Assembly: GCA_020846375.1 (NCBI GenBank)
Contig: JADLDZ010000114.1
Span: 1-11,927, forward strand
Direction: 5' to 3'
Origin: Nitrospirales bacterium
GTDB lineage: Bacteria > Nitrospirota > Thermodesulfovibrionia > Thermodesulfovibrionales > Dissulfurispiraceae
Length of the DNA: 11,927 nucleotides
The translations under genes were made by a program, and so were the position numbers. The notes below the pieces were generated by a model that saw only the letters and a program-made list of their open reading frames with translations, did not search any database and had not been told where the DNA came from. Positions within the stretch are counted from its first letter, which is position 1, and every line of letters starts with the position of its first letter. This document shows, piece by piece, positions 1-6,326 of this stretch.

Positions 1-119
1 AGGTCCTCGATGCTCAGCTCGGGAGGGAGGCAGAAAGCGTACCGGGAGGCATAATATTTTACCCGGGGCAGAAACTGATCAACCGCCTTCTCCTTCTGGT
101 ATGCGTTTACTTTTCCCAT
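1..119 (-). CDS. fliA: RNA polymerase sigma factor FliA (sigma-28), N-terminal fragment
   Basis: Only the first 39 codons are inside the window; the gene continues past position 1. The fragment reads from ATG at 119-117 and contains FLPRVKYYASRYAFCLPPEL and then SIEDL. This is the usual start of sigma-28 region 1.2/2.1 (family pattern: Y-x-P-L-V-K-x-I-A-x-R-L-x-x-R-L-P, then (E/D)-D-L). FliA directs RNA polymerase to late flagellar genes such as flagellin and is held back by FlgM until the hook is finished. The position after flhF-flhG is the common one for fliA. The in-frame codons before this ATG reach a stop (TGA) at 128-126, so no longer form is possible. The start has only a weak GAG upstream and no clear Shine-Dalgarno sequence, so translation may depend on upstream coupling. 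The identification rests on a short fragment plus context. Confidence 0.85.
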   Translation of the reverse strand, partial: MGKVNAYQKEKAVDQFLPRVKYYASRYAFCLPPELSIED

Positions 120-264
120 AATCGCTCAGTGAGATGCAACAACCACCTCAGCACTTCTCCTCCGGTGTGGGGCAAGAAGGCACCCTTTTTCTTTGCGAGT
201 GAATTCCTCTCTGTTCTCAGGGGATCTCCCGAGCATGATACCACTCTATTTTCCCTTCAGGCAT

Positions 265-300
265 ACAAGGGGGGGCAGGACGTTACCTGCCCCCCCTTGT
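265..300 (-). terminator. Perfect 15-bp hairpin between flhG and fliA
   Basis: Positions 265-279 (ACAAGGGGGGGCAGG) are perfectly complementary to 286-300 (CCTGCCCCCCCTTGT), with a 6-nt loop at 280-285. The hairpin begins 17 nt after the flhG stop. The stem is very GC-rich and should be very stable in RNA. No run of U follows it on either strand, so it is not a classical intrinsic terminator. It could be a weak terminator or attenuator at the end of the operon, a 3'-end protecting structure for the flhG message, or a processing site. The rest of the gap (120-264) holds no good sigma-70 or sigma-28 promoter that I can see. Confidence 0.55.
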
Positions 301-317
301 CCCTGGTCCCGGCGATC

Positions 318-1127
318 TTACTGCATCCGGAGCGCCTTCCGGAGAAAGAATTGAATGTTCCCCTTCATGCCGGTAAGGGGGCTCTCGAGCAGCTTCTTGC
401 CGATCCCCGCCAGTCTCTTGGCGAAGGCGCTGTTGGGGTACAGGGCGATGAAGCCCTTCTGCGCGATGATCGCGTCTTTCACATGCTGGTCCATGGGCAG
501 GTAGCCGAGGTAATCCACCGAAAGCTTCAGGAACTTGTCGGCAACGATCGCCAGCTTGCGGAACGTGTCGAAAGCCTCCCTCTCGGAGCGTGCCGTATTG
601 ACGAGAATGCGGAAATGCTTTTCACCGAAGTCCCGCGAGAGGACCTTGATGAGGGCGTAGGCATCCGCTATGGAGGTGGGCTCGGGCGTCACCACCACCA
701 CCGTCTCCTGTGCCGCGCTGCAGAAAAAGAGCACATTGTCGGAGATGCCCGCCCCGGTATCGATCAGGAAGACATCGAAGGGAACATCGAAATTGTCCAG
801 CTCCGTAAGCAGCTTGAGCCTCTGGGTATCGGTCAGGCCCGTCAACTCCCTGACGCCTGAGCTCGCAGGAAAGATCATGATGCCCAGCGGTCCCGTCGCG
901 ATGATGTCCTTCATTCTCTTCTCGCCCAGCAGCACATGCTTGAGGTTGTAGCGCGGGGCGATGCCGAACAGAACATCTATGTTGCTCAACCCGAGATCGG
1001 CATCGAGCACCAGGACCTTCTTGTTGAGACTCGCGTAGAAAAGGGCCAGGTTCGCCACGAAATTCGTCTTTCCGACGCCGCCTTTTCCACTGGAGACTGC
1101 TATGATGCGCGGGTTCGTCATGTTCAT
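318..1127 (-). CDS. flhG: FlhG (FleN/YlxH), MinD-like ATPase controlling flagellar number
   Basis: A 269-residue ParA/MinD-family ATPase. It has the deviant Walker A motif SGKGGVGKT at residues 13-21 (signature Lys15 and Lys20), the Walker A' motif DADLG at 42-46, and a Walker B-like strand VFLIDTGAG at about 119-127. The basic, hydrophobic C-terminal tail (FFLRKALRMQ) could be a membrane-targeting helix as in MinD. FlhG limits flagellar number and acts with FlhF, encoded just upstream. The start ATG (1127-1125) overlaps the flhF stop in TAATG, and GGAGGT lies 5 nt before it. A second ATG two codons on (1121) is possible but less well spaced. Unusually, only six residues precede the first beta strand, so the N-terminal DQAxxLR-type segment that activates FlhF in characterised FlhG proteins is missing. 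The upstream frame is open only to a stop at 1163-1161 and does not encode it. Confidence 0.95.
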   Translation of the reverse strand: MNMTNPRIIAVSSGKGGVGKTNFVANLALFYASLNKKVLVLDADLGLSNIDVLFGIAPRYNLKHVLLGEKRMKDIIATGPLGIMIFPASSGVRELTGLTDTQRLKLLTELDNFDVPFDVFLIDTGAGISDNVLFFCSAAQETVVVVTPEPTSIADAYALIKVLSRDFGEKHFRILVNTARSEREAFDTFRKLAIVADKFLKLSVDYLGYLPMDQHVKDAIIAQKGFIALYPNSAFAKRLAGIGKKLLESPLTGMKGNIQFFLRKALRMQ

Positions 1128-2155
1128 TAAATACCTCCAATAATCAGACCGGCAAGGAATTCAGAAGTCGGTATTCGTATATCATCGGGGACTCCCGGTC
1201 CGGTAGTGACGAAGGAGAGGGGGCGGCTCGTCAGCAGGGAGAGGTTATACAGCGTCCCGAACTGTGTCGCCATATCGAGCTTGGTGTACCCAATGGAGTC
1301 GATCATCTCGCTGCTGCAGCCCTGCCATGCCCTCAGTGCCGACTGCACGTTCATCGATGCATCGATCAGGAAGCACTTCTTCACCGGGAACCCCGAAGGG
1401 AAGATGTCCCGTATATCACGCAGGATCCCGTTATAATCGTATCCGGGGGTATCGATAAGGAGTGGGCCTCTCTGCATTTCCTTGTAGACGATCCGGGGGA
1501 GATCGCTTATCTTCTTCACCACCCGCAAGGGACACCGCAGCTGCTTCGAGAGCTCCTTCATGTGGGCGACGGAGCCTATCCTGTCGGCGTCCAGGGAGAT
1601 GAGGTTCACCTGCTTCCTCTTGGCCGCAAACAGGTGCGCTATCTTCGAGATGGTGGTGGTCTTTCCCACGCCGGGGGGCCCGAAGAAGATAACGCCCCTT
1701 TCCTCCACAGGGGAGAGCCCCTGTATCTTCACGTCCTGTTTGATGACGCTTTTCAGACTGTCCAGCGTCTCCTGCGACCTTTCGAGCAGGATGATGGCAA
1801 ACTGGGAATCGACGCCCTGCCGCATCAGGAGATTGAAAAGCCCCTTTTTGTCCTTTCCCACCCGAAGGGTAGGGACGATGGGCCGCAGCGTCTCCTTGAG
1901 GAACCCCAATTCGTCCCGGAGACTCCGTATCTCCCTCACGATATCCTCCACCCCGAGGGCGATGCTCTGTTCGGGCGGAGCGGCAAGGGAGTCGTCCACC
2001 GCTGCGGTGACCTCCACGGCCTCCTTGTTGATAATTCCGAAGGGGCCGGTCTTCACCGATTTGCTCGAGAGGATGATGGCATCGGGCCCCAGCTCTTTCT
2101 TGACCAGCTCGAGGGCCTCCTTGAAGCTCTTCCCGACATACTTTTTAATTTTCAT
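1127..2155 (-). CDS. flhF: FlhF, SRP-family GTPase for flagellar placement
   Basis: A 342-residue protein with the expected layout: an N-terminal B domain starting MKIKKYVGKSFKEALELVKK, an alpha-helical N domain (about 68-145), and an SRP-type G domain. The P-loop is GPPGVGKTTT at 159-168, followed by ISKIA. G4 is TKLD at 291-294, and the closing loop VTTGPGVPDDI (316-326) matches the FlhF pattern TTGQ-x-V-P-(D/E)-D-I. FlhF marks the pole or site where the MS ring and export gate assemble. Two G motifs differ from the usual family sequence: G2 is DADRIGS (189-195), where DTYRIGA is common, and G3 is DTPGYD (235-240), where DTAGR is common. The start ATG has AGGAGT 7 nt upstream and lies 11 nt after flhA. 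The end overlaps the flhG start by 1 nt. Confidence 0.95.
   Translation of the reverse strand: MKIKKYVGKSFKEALELVKKELGPDAIILSSKSVKTGPFGIINKEAVEVTAAVDDSLAAPPEQSIALGVEDIVREIRSLRDELGFLKETLRPIVPTLRVGKDKKGLFNLLMRQGVDSQFAIILLERSQETLDSLKSVIKQDVKIQGLSPVEERGVIFFGPPGVGKTTTISKIAHLFAAKRKQVNLISLDADRIGSVAHMKELSKQLRCPLRVVKKISDLPRIVYKEMQRGPLLIDTPGYDYNGILRDIRDIFPSGFPVKKCFLIDASMNVQSALRAWQGCSSEMIDSIGYTKLDMATQFGTLYNLSLLTSRPLSFVTTGPGVPDDIRIPTSEFLAGLIIGGI
1133..1138 (-). promoter_or_regulatory. Shine-Dalgarno site of flhG inside the end of flhF
   Basis: GGAGGT is formed by the two glycine codons close to the end of flhF and lies 5 nt before the flhG ATG. With the TAATG stop-start overlap it indicates translational coupling, so the two partner proteins would be made in a fixed ratio. 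Confidence 0.7.
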
Positions 2156-2166
2156 TCGGCACTCCT

Positions 2167-4209
2167 TTACTCGATCTTTACCGACCCGATGGAATACACC
2201 TTCGTATTGGGAACGATCTCGCCGTGGGATACCACCATGATGCCGCCCGAAACCCTTTCCGCCAGCTTCCGCACAAACCGCCTGACAGCGGTGGAGCAGA
2301 GGAGCACGGGCTGGAACCCCTTGACCACGCCCGCCTCATAGCTCTTCCTGATGCTCTCGGTGATCTTCTCGATCATGACGGGATCGAGGGAGAGATAGGA
2401 GCCCTGCGGAGCTGTCTGCACCGACTCGACGATCGACCTCTCCACCCGTGGGTCGAGCAGGATCACGGAGATGGACCCGTCCGCATTCTGCAGCTGTTTG
2501 GTTATACTCCGGGCAAGGGCCTGCCGGACGTATTCGGTAAGGAGTTCCGCGTCCTTCGCCACCGTCCCATAGTCGGAGAGCGTCTCGAGGACGGTCTGGA
2601 TGTCCCGTATGGACACCCTCTCCCGCAGAAGGTTCTGGAGCACCTTCTGCACCACCCCCAGGCTCATGACTCCGGGGATCAGGTCCTCCACCACCTTGGG
2701 ATGCGTCTTGGAGACGTTGTCGAGCAGCTTCTGGGCATCCTGCTTCCCGAGGAGCTCGTGGGCATGGTTCTTTATGATTTCGGTAAGATGCGTCGTAATC
2801 ACCGACGGGACGTCCACCACCGTATATCCGGCGAGCTGCGCCCTCTCCATATCCCTTTCGTCGATCCATACTGCGGGAAGTCCGAAGGCCGGGTCTTTCG
2901 CGGGGATCCCTTCGATCTTCTCCCGTTCGGCACCGGGGGCGATGGCAAGGTACTTGTTGAATATCACGTCGGCGGACGCCACCTCCACCCCCTTGATGAG
3001 GAAAGAGTATCCCATCGGCTTCAGGGCAAGGTTGTCCTTGATGTGCACCGGCGGCACGATGAAGCCCATCTCCGTGGCCATCTGCTTCCGTATGGATTTT
3101 ATCCTCGTCAGCAGGCTCCCTCCTTCTTCCACAAGGGGAATGAGCCCGTACCCGATCTCGAGGGAAAGGGGGTCGATGGGGAGCAGCGATTCGAGGCTTT
3201 CGGGAGACTTCACCTCCTCTTCCGCAGCGGGCGTCTCCTCCTCTGCCCGGAGCGACCTGCCCAGGAAATAGGCACCCGCCCCGGTGGCGAGGGCGAGGGT
3301 AAGGAAAGGAAGATGGGGGAGCCCCGGGATGATGCCGAAAAAGGTGAGGACGCCGGAAGCCGTGCCGAGGGCCTTCGGGTTCATCAGGAGCTGCTTCGTC
3401 ATCTCCGCCCCCAGGTTCGCCTCCGATGCCGCCCTCGTCACGATGAGGCCCGCCGCGGTGGAAACGATGAGGGCCGGGATCTGGGTCACCAGGCCGTCGC
3501 CCACCGTAAGGATCGTGTACGTTTTCGCCGCCTCCCCCAGGGGCATCCCTTTCTGCAGGACACCGATGAGGAAGCCGCCGATGATGTTGATGACCATGAT
3601 GATGATGCCTGCGATGGCATCTCCCCGCACGAACTTGCTCGCACCGTCCATGGAGCCGTAGAAATCGGCCTCCCTGCTGATGTCCAGCCGCCGCCGCCGC
3701 GCCTCCCCTTCGTCGATAAGCCCGGCATTGAGATCGGCGTCGATGCTCATCTGTTTGCCGGGCATGGCATCGAGGGTGAAGCGGGCCGCCACTTCCGCGA
3801 TCCTGCCAGAGCCCTTGGTGATGACGGTGAAGTTGATGATGACGAGGATAATGAAAATAACGAACCCGATGACGAAGTTCCCTCCCAGGACGAATTCGCC
3901 GAAGGACTTGATGACCTTGCCCGCGGCCTCGGTGCCCTGGTCTCCGTACATGAGGATGAGCCGTGTGGAGGCGATGTTCAGGGAGAGGCGCATCAGCGTG
4001 GCGACCAGCAGGACGGAGGGGAACACGGAGAAGTCCAGCGGCCTCCGGATGTAGGATGAAACGAGGAGGACCACGATGGACAGGGTGATGCTGAAGGACA
4101 GTGACAGGTCGAGCAGCAGGGGCGGAAGGGGAATGATCATGAAGATGAGAATGACCACGATCCCCATCGCGAGCAGAAGGTCGCTGCGCCGTAAAAGGGT
4201 TTCGAGCAT
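2167..4209 (-). CDS. flhA: FlhA, flagellar export gate component
   Basis: A 680-residue member of the FHIPEP family (usual length about 690-700). The N-terminal part (about 11-315) holds roughly eight hydrophobic membrane segments. The FHIPEP signature lies in the loop at 136-154 (RIAEVAARFTLDAMPGKQM) and is followed by the conserved SIDADLNAGLID and EARRRR residues. After an acidic linker (about 322-340), the cytoplasmic domain (about 345-680) is the part that, in the family, forms a nine-fold ring and receives chaperone-substrate complexes. FlhA uses the proton motive force to drive export. The ATG at 4209 lies only 2 nt after the flhB stop, with AGGAAATAGG upstream, so translation is probably coupled. 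No missing domain or frameshift is visible. Confidence 0.97.
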   Translation of the reverse strand: MLETLLRRSDLLLAMGIVVILIFMIIPLPPLLLDLSLSFSITLSIVVLLVSSYIRRPLDFSVFPSVLLVATLMRLSLNIASTRLILMYGDQGTEAAGKVIKSFGEFVLGGNFVIGFVIFIILVIINFTVITKGSGRIAEVAARFTLDAMPGKQMSIDADLNAGLIDEGEARRRRLDISREADFYGSMDGASKFVRGDAIAGIIIMVINIIGGFLIGVLQKGMPLGEAAKTYTILTVGDGLVTQIPALIVSTAAGLIVTRAASEANLGAEMTKQLLMNPKALGTASGVLTFFGIIPGLPHLPFLTLALATGAGAYFLGRSLRAEEETPAAEEEVKSPESLESLLPIDPLSLEIGYGLIPLVEEGGSLLTRIKSIRKQMATEMGFIVPPVHIKDNLALKPMGYSFLIKGVEVASADVIFNKYLAIAPGAEREKIEGIPAKDPAFGLPAVWIDERDMERAQLAGYTVVDVPSVITTHLTEIIKNHAHELLGKQDAQKLLDNVSKTHPKVVEDLIPGVMSLGVVQKVLQNLLRERVSIRDIQTVLETLSDYGTVAKDAELLTEYVRQALARSITKQLQNADGSISVILLDPRVERSIVESVQTAPQGSYLSLDPVMIEKITESIRKSYEAGVVKGFQPVLLCSTAVRRFVRKLAERVSGGIMVVSHGEIVPNTKVYSIGSVKIE

Positions 4210-4211
4210 GC

Positions 4212-5267
4212 CTATTTCCTGCCCTTCAGTTTATAGACGTTGGCGAGGATCGTCGCCAGCGCCCGGTAAAGGGTTGCCGGGATTTCCTGTCCGATGTCCA
4301 GTTTGAACAGGGTCCGCGCAAGGGGCTTGTCCTCGAAGACGGGGACCCCGTGCTTCCGTGCAAGCTGCTTGATGTTTTCCGCGATCAGGTTGGCGCCCTT
4401 CGCCACCACAGTGGGGGCCCCCATTTTTACCGCATCGTACTTCAGGGCAACGGCGTAATGGCTGGGGTTGGTGATGACGACATCCGCCCGGGGCACCTCC
4501 TGCATCATCCTTTTCCGCGCCATTTCCCTCTGCAGGCTCCGTATCCTCGCCTTGACCTGCGGGTCGCCGTCCGTCTCCTTGTGCTCTTCCTTCACTTCCT
4601 GTCTGGTCATCCTCAGGTTGCGCTCGTACTGCCATCGCTGGTAGCCGTAGTCGGCCGCCGCAAACACGGTGAGGACAATAGCGGAAATAAGGAAGAGCCT
4701 TCGTAGCTGTTCAAAGGAAAACCCCATGATTCCCTGTATATCCATATCGATGAGGAGAGGGATCTTTCCCATCTCTTTTCTGATGATCAGGTAGAGAAGC
4801 GTTCCGAGAACAACGATCTTCAGGACCCCTTTTACCGTCTCGAACAGGTTGTTCAGGCTGAAAAATCTCCCCAGTCCCTTGAGGGGGTTCAGCTTGGAGA
4901 GGTCGGGGCTCAGGGGAGCCGCAGTGATCAGGAAGCCCGTCTGCAGGAAATGGACGGCGGCGACCGCCAGGAGGATAAGACCGAGGACAGGCGCCATCAT
5001 ATGGCCGATCTGTGCAGCATCCTCTTTGAAGACATACAGGAGAGTCATCTCGTTCACCGGGACCTGAAACCCTCTTTTCAGAGCGCCCTTCATATAATTC
5101 ACAAGGCTTGCAAGGAAAATGCCGCTGAAGGAAAAGTAGAGGAAAAGCACCCAGAGGGGCATGAGCCCGGTAAGATCCCGGCTCCGGGGTACGTTGCCCT
5201 CCTGCCGGGCCTTTTTCCGTTTTCGGCCGGTGGCTTGTTCTGTACGTTCGTCCTGGTCTTCCGCCAT
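4212..5267 (-). CDS. flhB: FlhB, export gate substrate-specificity switch
   Basis: A 351-residue protein with the conserved N-terminal motif ERTEQATGRKRKKARQEGNV (residues 7-26), four membrane segments (about 33-56, 90-113, 148-166 and 188-205), the linker and the autocleaving cytoplasmic domain. Self-cleavage in the family occurs between N and P of an NPTH motif. Here it reads NPSH (267-270, in VVITNPSHYAVALKYD), so Thr is replaced by Ser; the cleaved N-P bond and the His are kept. Further conserved residues follow (PTVVAKGAN, then V-P-V-x-E-D-K-P-L-A-R-x-L). Cleavage lets the export apparatus switch from rod/hook to filament substrates. The start ATG is 3 nt after the fliR stop, with AGGTGA upstream. 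The gene is intact. Confidence 0.97.
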   Translation of the reverse strand: MAEDQDERTEQATGRKRKKARQEGNVPRSRDLTGLMPLWVLFLYFSFSGIFLASLVNYMKGALKRGFQVPVNEMTLLYVFKEDAAQIGHMMAPVLGLILLAVAAVHFLQTGFLITAAPLSPDLSKLNPLKGLGRFFSLNNLFETVKGVLKIVVLGTLLYLIIRKEMGKIPLLIDMDIQGIMGFSFEQLRRLFLISAIVLTVFAAADYGYQRWQYERNLRMTRQEVKEEHKETDGDPQVKARIRSLQREMARKRMMQEVPRADVVITNPSHYAVALKYDAVKMGAPTVVAKGANLIAENIKQLARKHGVPVFEDKPLARTLFKLDIGQEIPATLYRALATILANVYKLKGRK

Positions 5268-5270
5268 CCG

Positions 5271-6008
5271 TCACCTGACAAAGAGCAGCATCGCGTCCTT
5301 CACGTGGGCGAAGGACTTCACTATTACGAGGAAAGTGAGGGGCAGCGACACCACCAGAATGAGAATACCCACCACAATATGGAGGGGGACGCTCACAAAA
5401 TAGAGATTCGCCTGGGGAAGCACCCGCGACAGGAACCCCACCGCGATATTCACCAGGAGCAGCACCAGCATGACCGGGGCGGCCATCTTGAAGGCGAGGG
5501 GGAAGAGCAGCCCGTTCAGCTTCAGGATCGAGCCGGCCAACCCGTTATAGTCGATGGCGGCGCTTTCGAAACTGCGTGCGATCCCTTCTATGAAGTAGAA
5601 GTGGACATCGAAGATGAAGAAGAGGCTCATGGCGAGGATACTGTAGAAAAAGCTCAGGGGCCCGAGCTGCTCGCCGAACAGCGGATTGAAGACCGCTGCC
5701 ATGCCGAAGCCCATCTGGATGCTCATCCACTGCGCCGCCATCTCGATCGCAGCCAGAATAATCCGCATGGAAAGTCCCATGGCCGCCCCCACCAGGAAGG
5801 CCTCGAAAAGCGCTTTGACCGGGTTATCGACCCGCACCGTCACCACCGGAAGCAGAAGAAGGGTCAGGGCAACGGCAATGCCCGCCCTCGCCGTGAGGGG
5901 AACAACCCTCGCCCCGAGGAAAGGGACGAACGAGAGCATCACCGCAACCCTGATAAAGATAGCGATGAACCGTTCGGCATATAGGTTGACCAGAGTAGAC
6001 AGCTCCAT
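5271..6008 (-). CDS. fliR: FliR, export gate membrane protein
   Basis: A hydrophobic protein of 245 residues from the chosen start (MELSTLVNLYAERF), about the length expected for FliR (around 260). Several membrane segments are visible, beginning FIAIFIRVAVMLSFVPFLGA. Family residues include the region around EMAAQWMSIQMGFGMAAVFN and the C-terminal hydrophobic stretch. In the family FliR completes the FliP-FliQ-FliR helical assembly at the core of the export gate. The frame also opens at a GTG at 6038-6036, but this lies only about 2 nt from the GGAGG at 6044-6040. The ten extra residues (up to SAER) do not look like FliR, so I prefer the ATG at 6008, although its own GGAG is only 3 nt away. 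The start is therefore less certain than the identity. Confidence 0.9.
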   Translation of the reverse strand: MELSTLVNLYAERFIAIFIRVAVMLSFVPFLGARVVPLTARAGIAVALTLLLLPVVTVRVDNPVKALFEAFLVGAAMGLSMRIILAAIEMAAQWMSIQMGFGMAAVFNPLFGEQLGPLSFFYSILAMSLFFIFDVHFYFIEGIARSFESAAIDYNGLAGSILKLNGLLFPLAFKMAAPVMLVLLLVNIAVGFLSRVLPQANLYFVSVPLHIVVGILILVVSLPLTFLVIVKSFAHVKDAMLLFVR

Positions 6009-6056
6009 ACGCTCCGCTGAAAAACAGGAAGTGCGCACACCTCCTGCCGATTGGTT

Positions 6057-6326
6057 TCACCTCACATACAACGGGATATTCTCAAAAAGGTTCCTTGTAA
6101 AACTGACCAGCACCTTGACCATCCAGGGGAGGGCCACAAGAAGTGTAATGAAAACCGCGATTATCTTCGGGATAAAGGACAGGGTCATCTCCTGCAGCTG
6201 CGTAACCGCCTGAAAGATGCTGACGAGCACTCCCACCACGAGGCTCACCAGCAGTACGGGACCCCCGACGAGCAGGATGGTCTCGAAGGTCTGCCGGGAT
6301 ATCTGGGTGAGCAGCTCGACCGTCAT
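6057..6326 (-). CDS. fliQ: FliQ, export gate membrane protein
   Basis: An 89-residue protein, exactly the size of the family, with two membrane hairpin segments (about 15-37 and 50-73) and the conserved pattern QTFETILLVGGPVLLVSLVV and then VSIFQAVTQLQEMTLSFIPK. In the family four FliQ subunits pack around the FliP/FliR core. The start overlaps the fliO-fliP stop as ATGA (6326-6323). The ribosome-binding stretch upstream is a run of seven G, lying inside the last codons of fliP, rather than a canonical AGGAGG, so translation is probably coupled to FliP. Confidence 0.96.
   Translation of the reverse strand: MTVELLTQISRQTFETILLVGGPVLLVSLVVGVLVSIFQAVTQLQEMTLSFIPKIIAVFITLLVALPWMVKVLVSFTRNLFENIPLYVR

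Noticed and set aside
171..186. A second sigma-54-like site before fliA (AGGGTGCCTTCTTGCC, minus strand)
   Set aside because: The GG and TTGC are correctly spaced, but the rest of the -24 element does not match, and the transcript would start near 160, inside the possible leader Shine-Dalgarno site.
235..243. Extended -10-like TGGTATCAT (minus strand) upstream of fliA
   Set aside because: No -35 element at a usable distance and only a partial -10 match; not enough to call a promoter.
2224..4059. A 611-codon open frame on the plus strand opposite flhA
   Set aside because: It lies wholly antisense to flhA, which has full family motifs. Its translation is rich in His, Asp, Gly and Arg with no recognisable domain, as expected for the complement of a GC-rich gene.
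4950..5984. A 344-codon open frame on the plus strand opposite fliR and flhB
   Set aside because: Antisense shadow with highly biased, low-complexity composition (His, Glu, Gln, Arg) and no start signal or family motif; the minus-strand genes explain this stretch.
6031..6038. GTGCGCAC palindrome between fliQ and fliR
   Set aside because: An eight-base palindrome in GC-rich DNA is expected by chance, and the flanks pair poorly; no reason to call an operator.
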